NCBI GenBank assembly: GCA_026168455.1 | Contig: CM047430.1 | Coordinates: 22,524,735-22,588,734, forward strand | Length of the DNA: 64,000 nucleotides | DNA from: Theocolax elegans | Taxonomy: Eukaryota > Arthropoda > Insecta > Hymenoptera > Cerocephalidae | Reading direction: 5' to 3' | Part shown: in pieces, positions 9,850 through 20,381 of the stretch | Numbering within the stretch: position 1 is the first letter of the stretch | Layout: each line of letters opens with the position of its first letter | Notes under the pieces: generated by a model | The model's input: only the letters and a program-made list of their open reading frames with translations | What the model was told of the DNA's origin: nothing | The model's database searches: none | Made by a program: the position numbers and the translations under genes

Positions 9850-10480
9850 ATTCCATTTTTCACGAAGAAAATGTTAAAATAATAACAAACTTCTTACTAA
9901 ATAATAATTATCCGCTTGAATTTATTCGAAAATATATCAACAAAAGAATTTCACACTTAAATAATAATATTAACACCAATATTAATAATAATCTAATGAA
10001 CAGAAATCAAATTCGGAGACCAAGAATTGTTTTACCATTCATAAAGGGATTAACCCCGAAACTGAACGTATTTATTAAAAAACATGAATTTCTATTGATT
10101 AATCGCACTATTAATAAATTTAACAGGATTATTAAATTAGGTAAAGATAAAACAGTAAAGAATGAAATTTGTAATATTGTATATAAGATACTATGTGGGG
10201 TATGCCCAGCGTTATACATAGGCACAAGTAAGCGTAAACTTAAAACCCGTAATAGAGAACATAAATATGACGTAAAAAATAAAAATGACAGATCCGCTTT
10301 AGCGGTCCACACAATTAACACAGGATATATTATTAATTTTAATAAAACATGTATCATGGACATTGAAAATAATTTTAAAAACGTATGTTCTCAGAAATGA
10401 TGAATATTTATATATATGACGACACATTAAATCGTATTGAAGATGTAAATTTTTTAAAAATATATATAAAGTTACGCTTG
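9850..10480 (+). pseudogene. Penelope-like element: RT thumb and GIY-YIG endonuclease
   Basis: From 9852 the frame reads RT-thumb-like sequence (NFLLNNNYPLEFIRKYINK), then LPFIKGLTPKLN and KIIKLGKDKT-type residues. The GIY-YIG nuclease of Penelope-like elements follows: CNIVYKILCGVC, YIGTSKRKLKTRNREH. The frame stops at 10400, but a -1 shift restores the expected C-terminal end (KRMFSEMMNIYIY, then TLNRIEDVNFLK), so one indel sits near 10380. The N-terminal RT is absent. The GIY-YIG domain nicks target DNA during retrotransposition. This copy is 5'-truncated and inactive. Confidence 0.85.
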
Positions 10481-11185
10481 ATAGTGTTAAAATGTTACGT
10501 GCGTAGGCGGTTTAGTACCTTGAAATCCGTTGCAAACTCTTTCGCCTGGCCGTCCACTTGATGTGTTCAGTCTCTCGGTATCGGGGGACTATGAGCTGCC
10601 GGGGGGAATCCCAGTAGGCCTTGACTTTACAAGTCGAGGCGCATGGTTGCCTGATGTACGGGAGAAGTCTCGGCTCGTTTGGCCCCGCAATATGTTCGCT
10701 CTTTTCTTAATTTGATACGTTTCGCGCGTGTGTTGTGCGTATACGCGTTGTGTGCATGTACTATATGTATATATGTACGCGCTTATATATGTACGTGTCG
10801 AAAATATTGTTGGCGGCTAGATGACGGTGGGATATAGATATTATTTAAGATAGTATGCATTAAGTCTCACTAGTGTACAGGACTCCCTTCGGGGAGGTCC
10901 TCGTTTTTGATATGTTAAGTGGAGGGTTTTGTGCGGTAGTAAAAAACTTTTAATTGTCTATGTTTAATTTGTTTTCTTTAGTTTGTATTGAGTTTTTAAT
11001 ATTAATTTTAATTGACAGTTGCGTGCGATGTCGATAGAGAAGTTTATGTTCATCCAATATGTAAATTAATATCTCTGTGCTTTTTTATTGGTAAGAGTGT
11101 GTTGTGCGTTAATTTATCGATTTTATTATGTTATATTTGCAATTTGAATTTTAAAAGTGTTTTTTTTTTTTCGTTTTTTTTTGTA
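10481..11185 (+). other. Probable 3' region of the Penelope-like element
   Basis: No gene is supported. The interval lies between the GIY-YIG domain and the hammerhead-like tail at 11186, so it is most simply the element's 3' untranslated region, although 705 bp is long. It contains a GC-richer patch (10530-10690), a TATG/TATA-rich stretch (10760-10800) and a strong hairpin at 10880-10900. Confidence 0.4.
10880..10900 (+). other. UUCG-tetraloop hairpin
   Basis: GGACTCCC TTCG GGGAGGTCC can form eight base pairs with one bulged G around a TTCG loop, an exceptionally stable RNA hairpin. A run of T (TCGTTTTTG) follows. It may be a structured part of the Penelope 3' region or a terminator-like element of a Pol III transcript. 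Confidence 0.5.
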
Positions 11186-11227
11186 TAGCCTTGAAAAGGG
11201 ACGGCTACAATACGTCCAAAACGTCGG
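11186..11227 (+). ncRNA. Degenerate hammerhead-ribozyme-like motif (Penelope tail)
   Basis: Stem II is perfect: GGACG (11199-11203) pairs with CGTCC (11213-11217) around a 9-nt loop. The preceding core TTGAAAAG departs from the consensus CTGANGA. The following AAAACGTC departs from GAAACGTC by one base. The position, at the end of a Penelope-like element, is where minimal type I hammerheads are known to occur. This copy is probably no longer catalytic. Confidence 0.5.
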
Positions 11228-11275
11228 CAAATAATAAAAATTTGTGTTTGTGGAGATCAATAAAGCCATATTTTT
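11228..11275 (+). repeat. Terminal tail of Penelope-like element
   Basis: After the hammerhead-like motif comes an AT-rich end with GTGGAGATCAATAAAGCC at 11250-11267. The same 18 bp occurs at 58934-58951, which supports a dispersed element end that carries an AATAAA-type signal. Confidence 0.5.
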
Positions 11276-11389
11276 TATTAAACAATTTGTGGACGAACGA
11301 TAGCTTCTTTCACCATCTATAATTTTAGACTTCTTAGATGATTAGGGTGAAAAAATAATTATTGTTATATTTCTCTTCCTCTGTATCCT

Positions 11390-11668
11390 TTGTGCCGTGC
11401 TTACTGTCTCACTCTCGCTCACTCTCACTTACTCTCTATCTCTCTTTCTCCCTTACTTAATTACACTCCCACTTTCTCTCTTACTTACTCTCTCATTTAC
11501 TGTCTCTCCCTCTCTCTTCCTCACTATCCTTTACCCCGCGCTTTCTCTATCTCTCTCTCTCTCTCCCCTCCTCTCTTCCATCATCTCGCCTCCGCACCAG
11601 CTGTGACATCACGCGTCACTCCAGCACTGAACTGCGTCGACATCGACCATCACTTTGACATCGACGTA
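11390..11668 (+). repeat. CT-rich leader of LINE A
   Basis: Simple (CT)n-rich sequence with CTCACT variants. It is open in two frames as a Ser/Leu/Pro-rich translation, but that is a composition artefact. The true ORF1 start is placed at 11669. Confidence 0.7.
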
Positions 11669-12901
11669 ATGTCGTCTGCGCGTAGCTGTTTCGTGTGTAA
11701 GGTGCGAATTACTCGAAAGGACTATTCGGAGGTATGTCCGTCGTGTAATAACATTACTCATTCGCACTGTGTGTCGATTTTGCCCGATTCAAACGTTCGG
11801 CGTTGTTGTTATTTGGCGCGGGCATCTGTGGCCTTGAGTGCGAGTGTTAGTGGCGATTTGCACCGGGCAGGGGCAGCACCTGTCGGGCCGCGTACTGCGA
11901 GTGCGGCGACGAACGCGATCGCGGCCGAGACTCTCGTAACTCCCCCCACCACATCCTGCGCGAAACGCTTGGCCTCGCCTCCATCGCCATCTTTGACTCA
12001 GGTTGCTAAGCAACCTCGCGCAACCACACCTCCTGCTCCCAATGCGGAGCGTTCGGGCGGTTCTCGGGATGCCGTCACGATGGCGGATACTCCTTCAGCG
12101 TGGTTCTCTAGTTTTGAGCGCGCTATCGTGAAATTAGTCGAGAGGGTTGAGGTTAAAGTTGGCGGCGTGGACTCGAAACTCAACACATTAAGTGCTGAAC
12201 TAAACATGTTACGCGGTCGCGTTGATACACTCGAGTCAAGCGTTAACGAACGTTTCGTTGAGGTGGAAACTCGTGTTGAGCATCTCGAGGTCAACGTCAA
12301 TCGGCTTCTCGATTGTAATCCATCCTCGATTCCGGCAATTATGGACGACATCACTGGTCAAGATAAAAACTCTTGTGATCTCCTGTTCACTGGACTACCT
12401 GTTGTTTCCACACTAAGTGATATTAAATTAATAGAGACTATCCTGGCCCGCATTAAACTTCCTCTGGTCACATCTCACGTCGTCGAGATTCGACCGTGGT
12501 CGCCGCGCTCGACTAATTCCATCAACTCTTCTAACCGTAGCCAATCGATGAGCGAACCATCCGTTTCCACCATGACCAAAGGCTTGGTGTGTAGGGTTTC
12601 TTCACCCGCGGTCAGGGACTTAATTATTGAAAGAGCCCACCTTCTAAAGGGCGCGACAATCTCAAATGTATTCGAAACGGGAGGGGAGTCTTCCTTATTC
12701 ATCAGACCATTGTGGCCGAAGTCGGTTCACGAACTATGGACGAAATCTCTACGTAAGGCAAAGGAATTAGGATATTTGCGTCCGATCATTAAAAATTATG
12801 TTGTCTATATGCGCAAGGAGAAAAAAGGAGCACTTATACGCGTTAACTCCGAGGCTGAACTCCTCACTTTATCGTCAAACTCTGTACCTTCCTCCTTATG
12901 A
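11669..12901 (+). CDS. LINE A ORF1, PHD-finger RNA-binding protein
   Basis: I place the start at ATG 11669 (MSSARSCFVCKVRITRKD), because the in-frame sequence upstream is CT-repeat translation. This leaves 410 residues. A zinc finger of PHD type (CFVC, CPSC, HSHC, then RRCC) fills residues 7-50. A Pro/Thr/Ala-rich link follows, then a heptad-patterned coiled coil (WFSSFERAIVKLVERVEVKV onward, about residues 145-215) that should mediate trimer or dimer formation. The C-terminal third is an RRM-like domain. ORF1 proteins of this type coat the element RNA. Its stop overlaps an ATG (ATGA at 12898-12901). Confidence 0.82.
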   Translation: MSSARSCFVCKVRITRKDYSEVCPSCNNITHSHCVSILPDSNVRRCCYLARASVALSASVSGDLHRAGAAPVGPRTASAATNAIAAETLVTPPTTSCAKRLASPPSPSLTQVAKQPRATTPPAPNAERSGGSRDAVTMADTPSAWFSSFERAIVKLVERVEVKVGGVDSKLNTLSAELNMLRGRVDTLESSVNERFVEVETRVEHLEVNVNRLLDCNPSSIPAIMDDITGQDKNSCDLLFTGLPVVSTLSDIKLIETILARIKLPLVTSHVVEIRPWSPRSTNSINSSNRSQSMSEPSVSTMTKGLVCRVSSPAVRDLIIERAHLLKGATISNVFETGGESSLFIRPLWPKSVHELWTKSLRKAKELGYLRPIIKNYVVYMRKEKKGALIRVNSEAELLTLSSNSVPSSL

Positions 12902-13387
12902 GGGACAGCTGGTCAGACGTCTCTATCTCATTCACACATAAACATCCATTCCTTCTCTATCATTCATCTTAATATCAATCGACTTAAGACTCATTTTTCA
13001 TCATTAGAAGCCTTGATCTATCCACAAGCCTACGATGTGATCGCTCTCACTGAGACCTTTTTAACAGAATCTGACTCCTCTGATATAGTAAAATTGCCTG
13101 GGTACTCCCTTTACAGACTTGATCGAGTGGGTAAGGAAGGAGGGGGTGTTGCTGCATATGTCAGAAATGAATATAAAGTCAATATGCTGGCTCATTCTGA
13201 TAGGCTGTACTCAAACTCTCCTGAATTTTTTATTTTACATATTATCGGCAAATCGACTTCATTGATTTTGAGCGTGGTTTACAGACGGCCTGCAGCTTCT
13301 TACCCTACTGCTTTTTTCGAATCATTATCTGATATTCTCCTTCCCATGGTCTCGCTGTTATCACCGGAGACTTCAATATTGATATGA
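12902..13387 (+). pseudogene. LINE A ORF2, N-terminal endonuclease segment
   Basis: The frame is open directly from the ORF1 stop and reads FSIIHLNINRLKTHF, then DVIALTETFLTE, the catalytic Glu of an APE-type endonuclease. GGGVAAYVRNE and VVYRRPAAS follow. The frame runs to a stop at 13387. The true continuation (VITGDFNID) is in the next frame, so one base was lost or gained near 13345-13357. The ATG that overlaps the ORF1 stop is in a third frame that closes near 12970, so how this ORF2 was started is unclear. Confidence 0.8.
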
Positions 13388-16227
13388 AGTCTTCAAGTGC
13401 CGCGGCAGACATGATGAGAGCCAATATAGCAGCTCTCAATCTATCGCTCATTGATTCCGATCCAACTCACCATGCTGTCACGTCATTAGGTTTTTCACAT
13501 ACATGGCTTGATCTTTTCTTGATTAGTAATCCTTTGCCTAATTTTAATTATATTAAATCTACGACCCCTTTCGCTGCGGGCCATGATTACATAGCAATTC
13601 AGTTGCTGACTAATAGAGATCCGCCTAAAATAAAGAGGTACTGGTCGCGTGATCTGGAAGGGATTAACCTCCAAGAACTTGCCATTTCTTTCAACTCCAT
13701 TTTCAACTCAAACTCACCGCACTCACCTCAACTCCCATCTAATCCTCCTTTCACAAACCTTATAGAGTCGCCTGACCGGTTTTCGAACTCGCACCTGAAC
13801 TTGACCTTAAATTCATCTAACTTGTCGTCCTGTCCTACCAACAACCATACATCCTACATTCAGTCGCCTAACTCATTTATCATCACTCACCACATGAATC
13901 CATCCAACATGTCATCATCTAACTTATTTTCCATACCTCATCTCAGTCACTCATCTAGCATGTCTTCACCTAATTTATTATTCACAACTCATAACTTCCA
14001 CTCAATAAACCAGATATCACAAATCACTGCGGTCTCTCCTCACGGTCATAACTCGTTGCTTCATAATCATAACTACTGTCATGACGTCTCATCCTCTCAT
14101 CTCCTAGCGTCCATATCCCACCTCATGGTATCTGCTCTCTCAGCTTTTGACACCCTTGCGCCGGCTAAACTGGTAACGATTGGCAATAGATCCAAACCAT
14201 GGGTGACGGCAGAGATTAGGGGTCTTATTAAGTCCAGGAATATTGCCTTCAAAACCTTTAGATCCTCAAACCGCATAGAAGATTACGAAAAATTCAAACT
14301 GTTGAGAAACAGAATCTCTAATCTTCTCGACAGCAACAAATACAACTTTCTTACAAACAAACTAAAAAATGCTGCAAATCCGAAAGCTAAATGGAGGGAA
14401 TTGAAAAACCTGGGATTATGCTCCAAGTCTAATCTGTCTCCATTGGATATTTTTACCACCCAGCAATTAAATAACCACTATGTCTCCATTTCGAATCGAA
14501 TTCCGCCACTTTCACCTCTCTTTTTAGACTCAATTTATTCCTCAGTTTCCGACCCATCTAGTCCGTCCAAATTTGAATTCGACTCAATTAGTTCCCTAGG
14601 AGTTCAGCGTGCCCTCGCTAACGCGAAATCGAGAGCAGTGGGGACGGACGGGCTGTCTGTGGCAATGCTAAGAATGCTTGAGCCACAATTAGTCCCACGG
14701 CTCACAGCTTTATTCAACGACTTGTTGTCACTCGGTTACTTTCCTGATTGCTGGAAGAGGTCTATTCTCTTTCCACTGGCGAAGTCAAATAGGATCGAAT
14801 CACTCTCGGATACCAGACCCATTGCTAAACTCTGCGAGGTCTCAAAACTGCTCGAGCGGCTGGTACATTTACAGCTGTCTCATTACTTAGAAACAAATGA
14901 CAAACTGACTGACAGGCAAGCAGGATTTCGCAGAGGTCATAGTACGCAGACTGCACTTCTAGGCGTTCTCGATGATGTCAGAAGGGCCATTGACTCACGC
15001 ATGATCACAATTTTGGTCCTATTCGACTTCTCCAAGGCGTTCGACTCGGTGCCGCACGGTCCCCTGCTGATTAAGTTGCGTGACATAGGTTGTTCGAACA
15101 CGGTATTGAAGTGGTTTTTCCACTATCTAGTTGGTCGCTCGCAAGCGGTTGCGGATGAGTTGGGCGCCTGTTCGGACTGGCTTGGGGTAAATTCGGGCGT
15201 ACCGCAGGGCAGTGTTTTGGGTCCTTTGCTTTTTTCAATATTCATTAACGATCTTCCCGAAGTACTCGAATTCAGTAATTACATGATGTACGCCGATGAT
15301 GCTCAGGTTTATTACTCCTTTCCCCCCGGGGAATTCGAACTAGGTGTCCAACGTATCACGAGTGATGCCAATGCGGTTGCATCTTGGGCTACCTTAAACG
15401 GCTTAAACCTAAATGTAAATAAAACTAAAGTAATGATCCTGGGCAGCAAGGCGTACATCTCGCGTATTGACCTAACCACTGCCCCGCGAGTTAAGCTATT
15501 GAACGACTATCTCCGCTATGAAAATCAGGTGAAATCATTAGGCGTCTGGCTGCTGCCGACTCTGGACTGGTCCAAGCACGTTTTGTCTATCTCACAGAGG
15601 GTGCATGGGATTTTGCGATCGTTACGTTTTCACAGACGGGCATTCTCCAGGAATACTCGTAAACACCTAGTCGAAACTTTAGTTTTCCCTCACTTCGACT
15701 ATGCCTGTGCAGTCTACAACGACTTGGACCAGACCAGAAATTTAAAGCTCCAGAGACTACTTAACGCTTGCGTCAGATTTGTCTGGGGTAACCTACGCAG
15801 GTATGACCACGTGACGCCATATAGACTGAAGCTGGGATGGTTGTCGGTGGAGTCGAGGCGGCTATTTTTCATCAGCACCCTTTCTTATAACATTCTGGCC
15901 CACAACTCACCACATTACCTCTCAGAACACTATATCAGAATCAATAGCTCTACTGATCAACGTTTTTCATCTCGTCATCCTCCCAAACCGCTGTCATATT
16001 TACCACCTCGTACTGAATCACTCCATAAGTCATTTGTCATCACTGCCACTAAACAACTAAACTCATATCCTTTTGTATCATTTGATCCGGCTCATTTCAA
16101 CACCTTCAAATCATTCATCTTTGAACACCTCCTTCGTCTCGACTCCATCGCATGGGAAGATAGAGTGAGAAACGAAAATCTAGTCTGTCCCCGTATAAGT
16201 GATTTGGGTGATTTAAGTACAATTTAA
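13384..16227 (+). CDS. LINE A ORF2, endonuclease C-terminus and reverse transcriptase
   Basis: Upstream of the first Met the same frame gives GDFNID, and residues 1-80 hold the rest of the endonuclease (FSHTWLDLFLIS, AAGHDYIAI). Residues of about 100-250 are a Ser/Asn/His-rich low-complexity insert. RT motifs follow in order: AGFRRGHSTQTAL, LFDFSKAFDSVP (about residue 546), SGVPQGSVLGPLLF and MMYADDAQVYY (about residue 635, the YADD active site). The C-terminal extension ends with VYNDLDQTRNLKLQRLLNA and a conserved tail. All RT catalytic residues are intact over 947 residues. With the endonuclease frameshift repaired by nature elsewhere, a sister copy could be active. Confidence 0.88.
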   Translation: MKSSSAAADMMRANIAALNLSLIDSDPTHHAVTSLGFSHTWLDLFLISNPLPNFNYIKSTTPFAAGHDYIAIQLLTNRDPPKIKRYWSRDLEGINLQELAISFNSIFNSNSPHSPQLPSNPPFTNLIESPDRFSNSHLNLTLNSSNLSSCPTNNHTSYIQSPNSFIITHHMNPSNMSSSNLFSIPHLSHSSSMSSPNLLFTTHNFHSINQISQITAVSPHGHNSLLHNHNYCHDVSSSHLLASISHLMVSALSAFDTLAPAKLVTIGNRSKPWVTAEIRGLIKSRNIAFKTFRSSNRIEDYEKFKLLRNRISNLLDSNKYNFLTNKLKNAANPKAKWRELKNLGLCSKSNLSPLDIFTTQQLNNHYVSISNRIPPLSPLFLDSIYSSVSDPSSPSKFEFDSISSLGVQRALANAKSRAVGTDGLSVAMLRMLEPQLVPRLTALFNDLLSLGYFPDCWKRSILFPLAKSNRIESLSDTRPIAKLCEVSKLLERLVHLQLSHYLETNDKLTDRQAGFRRGHSTQTALLGVLDDVRRAIDSRMITILVLFDFSKAFDSVPHGPLLIKLRDIGCSNTVLKWFFHYLVGRSQAVADELGACSDWLGVNSGVPQGSVLGPLLFSIFINDLPEVLEFSNYMMYADDAQVYYSFPPGEFELGVQRITSDANAVASWATLNGLNLNVNKTKVMILGSKAYISRIDLTTAPRVKLLNDYLRYENQVKSLGVWLLPTLDWSKHVLSISQRVHGILRSLRFHRRAFSRNTRKHLVETLVFPHFDYACAVYNDLDQTRNLKLQRLLNACVRFVWGNLRRYDHVTPYRLKLGWLSVESRRLFFISTLSYNILAHNSPHYLSEHYIRINSSTDQRFSSRHPPKPLSYLPPRTESLHKSFVITATKQLNSYPFVSFDPAHFNTFKSFIFEHLLRLDSIAWEDRVRNENLVCPRISDLGDLSTI

Positions 16228-16558
16228 GATACTCAACTTGTTCGATTTTAACAAATTTTATGTTTATCAATGCGCTTTTTACTTGTTCATATCTTTATTT
16301 TTATTTATACACTTTTATTATTATTTTTATTATTGTTATTTTTATACTGTTATTCTTGTATGTTATATCTTTATTATATTATTGTTATATTATTGTTATA
16401 TTATTTTATTATTATTATTAACATTGTAATCAACGCATGTATACTTTCGTGTTTACGGGGTCTCTACCCCAAAAACCCAATAAAATATATCATATCATAT
16501 ATCATATCATATCTCTCTCTCCCTCTCTCGCTCTCTCTCTCTCTCTCTCTCTGGTGAG
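16228..16558 (+). repeat. LINE A 3' UTR and ATATC tandem tail plus (CT)n
   Basis: A T/A-rich 3' UTR contains GGGGTCTCTACCCC at 16459, a short hairpin, followed by CCCAATAAAATATATC. The element then ends in ATATCATATC-type tandem repeats (16486-16512) instead of poly(A), as L2-like LINEs often do. A (CT)n microsatellite adjoins it. Confidence 0.7.
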
Positions 16559-17521
16559 TCTACATGTCATGTTGTGTATAGCTCCCGATATTTAGCGTAA
16601 AACACATTACTTAAATTTCCTTGTGGGAGTTTATCTCTGCATTACAGCAAACCCAGCATCCTCTCGCTCATTTTGGATCATACGCTTTCGTGTTTATATT
16701 ACCAAGAGCCGTTGGATTCTGGTTGAAAGGTTTTGATTATTTCACCACACGACGATCACCATACACTCATCTCTTTATCGCTGGCAAGCTGCTTACTGTC
16801 ACGCTCGCATCTCTACTCATCGCCAACTACTTGCGAAGACCGCCTTAGTGACGTATCTGTAACTCATCGGTGACGATTACTGAGTGTTGTGTGTGCGTCT
16901 CTTTACTGTCTACAGTGTAATACTTTATATAATCGCTTCGGTACAATCTCCATCTATATATCGTACCAAAAATGGAGATGCGTTGACAGTTTTTATCCTA
17001 CGCTAATGTTAAAAATGTAATTTTAAATTTTATTAACGTAATACGCTTCGAAACTTTTTAGAAGATCACGCAATAAAGCGCAAACTATAGGTTATACAAC
17101 CTCGTGAGATTATTTACATCGCGAGCATTAATTTCGAAATTCTGCCAATAGGTGGCGACATTATGATCGTTATTGATCGTTTATCATCAGATGCGTGTCT
17201 TGGGTTCATTATGCCTTATGATTATATACTTTGTTTTATACGTATAGGTCAAAATTTTTTAATTTTAATTTTCATTTATACAGAGCGTATTTGTACATTT
17301 ATAGTAGTGTCTTTCTTATTTATAACGTCGAATCCTCTACGTTTTATTTATTTATTAATCTTTATCTAATTGTTTATTCATGTTCTGAGACGCTTCATGG
17401 TGCACTGGCTTTATTAGTGATATTATTCGTCTTTGATTTGTAAATTGCATTCCACAAGTCTTGTAATGTTGCTTTATTTATTTCATAGAAAAATTTTGGT
17501 TGTTTGTTGCGCTACAATTAA
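16559..17521. other. Spacer between LINE A and LINE B
   Basis: No supported gene. A 75-residue hydrophobic frame at 16621-16848 has no recognisable motif. The second half (17160-17450) is T-rich. Part of the interval may be the 5' UTR of LINE B. Confidence 0.4.
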
Positions 17522-18622
17522 ATATCTTCTAATTGGAAATTAAATCGTAAAACTGGTACTATTAAGTGTTATCGCTGCACCCAAAGCATAGCCACGGTAA
17601 TCCGAGTCTGTGGTACGTGCAATAGAATTTTTCACCCAGGCTGTGTTAAAATTTATTTCAAGAATAAAACATCCGATTATTGTTGTAAAGCTAATTTAGG
17701 TGAGCCAATTAGTAAAATTCATTATTTGAGCGCTAATGTGAATAATATAATCTCACGCTCGTCGTCTGTAGCTCGCCATTTTTCTTTCGACATAGCCCGC
17801 GATATTGTCAACGATTCTCAACTCAATTTACACGAGTCACCTAATGTTTCTAATTTAGTGAATTCTCTTCGTGTTAATTCTTTACTTGTGACTATGGATC
17901 TTCCACCAGATTGGGATTCACTAACTACATCCCAACAGATCGCTTTTGCAATTATGAATGACAAGCAGAATACCGACAAATTGAGCGGCCGTCTTGACAA
18001 TATCGACGATAAATTCGCTTCACATAATGAAAGAGTGACAGCTTTAGAAACAGAAAACGCCTTGTTACGTGCAGAAATTGAACAAGTCAAAGATTTATAT
18101 GTGCGAGCAGTACCAAATACGCAATTAAAGGTAACAGGCATACTCAGTAATTGTTCATCTCCATTCATTGATATATCCGAAAGTATTCTGCATGTATTAA
18201 AATTGGACCATTTTGCAGGCGATATACTTGACACGCGTCCTTTCAATCGTTTTGGTTCCAATCAAACATTCTCAAATTCCGCTTCATCTAGTCAAGGTCG
18301 TTCGACAAATGTAAAATCTTTTATAATTAGATTCAAGTCTTCCAAAGTACGCAACTATATACTCGAAATTAAGCGCAAACTAGGTGTTATTAAGTATGGT
18401 GATCTTGCTCTCAACAATAACGGCAATTTTAACTTACAAGTTAATTTATTTGAAATGCTCCCGCCGGCTTTGCACGAACTAAGATTATTGACAAAAAATA
18501 AATTACAGCCACTTAATTATAAATACATCTGGACTAGGGATACTAAACTATTTGTTAGAAAGGATGATAAATCAGAGCGTGTTCAGATCACCACTGTATC
18601 CGATCTTGATCAACTGCAATGA
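17522..18622 (+). pseudogene. LINE B ORF1, PHD-finger RNA-binding protein
   Basis: The frame opens after a TAA at 17519. It contains a PHD-like finger (CYRCTQSIATVIRVCGTCNR, then FHPGC and DYCC) upstream of the first Met at 17726, so the annotated Met cannot be the real start; that start is lost or non-ATG. A coiled coil (residues LSGRLDNIDDKFASHNERV onward) and an RRM-like C-terminal part follow. The layout is the same as LINE A ORF1, but the sequence is diverged and more AT-rich. It ends 76 bp before the endonuclease Met. Confidence 0.75.
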
Positions 18623-18639
18623 CTCGCAAAGGAAACTGC

Positions 18640-19365
18640 ATCCACCCTTCGGAATGATTTTATAAGTGCAAACTCTAAAATTCTTCGTGTCGCTCAAGTG
18701 AATGCAAATTCATTATTAGATCATCACGCTCAACTTAAAGCCCTTATTACTTCCAAAGATATAGCTATTTTATCAATATCTGAAACATGGTTGACGCCAA
18801 ATCGTATGAGTTCAATTTATAATATTGATAATTACACATTAATACGCAATGATCGTGACTTAATTTCGAACACCGGGAAACGTCAGTACATACAAGGTGG
18901 TGCAGTGGCATGTTATATCCGTAATGATATAACTTTCAAAGTTTTGGAGAGTCCTCAGATTAGTAACATAAACGAGACAAAATATCTAAATAGCGAAATG
19001 GTAATAAATGGTGTAAAACTATTGTTCGCATTAGTATACCGATGACCAAAAGGACATGTTCTATCTAGATTCTTTAATTCTATTCAGTTACGCGCTCATT
19101 TATACAGTAACTTCATTATTGCTGGTGATTTAAACTCCAATCTACTTGTTGACGATTATTATAGTCCACATTTAAAAGAACTAATTACTGAACATTCTTA
19201 TTACGTTGTCCCATTCAATGCCACTCACCATTGTCCTGGTTCTGATTCTTGGTTAAACGTCATTATGGTCGATTCATCAGATAAAATTAAGGCTATCAAA
19301 CAATCCATTAGCCCATTTAGTAATGACCATGATTATATTATTATAGATTAATCTCTTTTAGTCAC
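18640..19365 (+). pseudogene. LINE B ORF2, endonuclease
   Basis: An APE-type endonuclease is readable: RVAQVNANSLLDH, AILSISETWLTP (catalytic Glu), GGAVACYIRND and ALVYR. A TGA at 19043 interrupts it. The same frame then continues with FIIAGDLNSN, DSWLNVIMV and NDHDYIIID. A TAA at about 19349 ends it. Confidence 0.75.
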
Positions 19366-20370
19366 GTCTGAGAAATATAATACCTGTACGTTTCGTGATT
19401 TTACGAAATGAATGATCTGCTGAACTGCACGGATGATTCTATTGTGGTTGATGCACTGTTGAATTCAGCAAGACATATTTTACTTTCCAAATTAGATGAA
19501 TACGCCCGCTTCGTGACTCGCCAGATTCGCTCTTGCCCTAAAAGGCGCAAAGATCAAGTGTTGTTCGATGCTTTTAGAGCATCTCGTAAATTATTACTAA
19601 AAGAAATTAAAGTGGCTCATGATCATTATTATAAGCAAGTATTGAGTGGTATTACTGATCAAGCGCACTGCTGGAGTTTTTTGAAGAAATTAGGCATCCT
19701 TAAGGACTCGTTCTATTCACCGCTTAAATATTTTTCGGACGTAGAATTAGCGCACCATTTCACCATTCATAAATAGTAATTATCTGCCCTTTTCTCTCGT
19801 CCAAGTAACCACTAAACAAGTACTAAATGCTTGCTTATTATGCTTGCCTAAAACTAGGAGTCGTAGCTCAGATGGTTTTTCTTTGAATTATTTTAAGGAT
19901 GTACTACAGGCAATTGCTATCAGCAAAATTTCAAAACCATTGTCACCTTCAGACACGAGACCAATAGCAAATTTGCCTTATTTCGTGAGTTTTCGATAAG
20001 CTAGTTACTAACCAAATTACAACTCACCTTGAAAGCAATAATATGCTTTCCCATTTTCAATCAGGTTTCCGCAGTTCTTTCAGCACTCAAACTGCCCTTG
20101 TCAAGGTCACAGATGACATAAGATTGGCAATTGACAGAGGCATGATCACGTTCTTGTTGCTATTTCATTTTAAGAAGGCTTTCGATACATTTGGTTATAG
20201 TAAATTATTAAAGATGCTCAAAATCTGAATTTCTCTAATAATACCATACAATGGTTTCATTCATATCGAACCGATCGCTCTCTAGTCATAGCCAACTCAG
20301 AAGGGAATTGCATCTTCATCTCACGCTACGACATCAGGTGTACCACAAGGCTCTACCTCTGGCCCGATCA
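19366..20370 (+). pseudogene. LINE B ORF2, RT N-terminal half
   Basis: Pieces in changing frames give RQIRSCPKRRKDQ, SDTRPIANLPYF, FQSGFRSSFSTQTAL and then LLLFHFKKAFDT. In the last, the first catalytic Asp (usually in FDFSKAFD) is replaced by His. SGVPQGSTSGP lies just before the SINE insertion. There are several stops and frameshifts and a small deletion near 19910. The enzyme is dead. Confidence 0.78.
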
Positions 20371-20381
20371 TCTTTTTGATA

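Larger units (their letters stand above)
11390..16558 (+). mobile_element. LINE A: CR1/L2-group non-LTR retrotransposon, nearly full length
   Basis: A CT-rich leader, a PHD-type ORF1, an endonuclease-RT ORF2 and a 3' end in short ATATCATATC repeats make up this element. ORF2 has no RNase H, and the RT and its C-terminal extension (HFDYACAVYNDL, LKLQRLLNACVRFVWG) fit the Jockey superfamily, CR1/L2-like side. One frameshift in the endonuclease is the only clear lesion in ORF2. The exact clade needs a tree. Confidence 0.85.

Noticed and set aside
11390..11668. ORF1 start at 11390
   Set aside because: The first 93 codons translate (CT)n simple repeat; the PHD finger starts right after the ATG at 11669.
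16621..16848. Hydrophobic 75-residue ORF as a membrane protein
   Set aside because: No start context, no family resemblance, and it sits between two LINEs.
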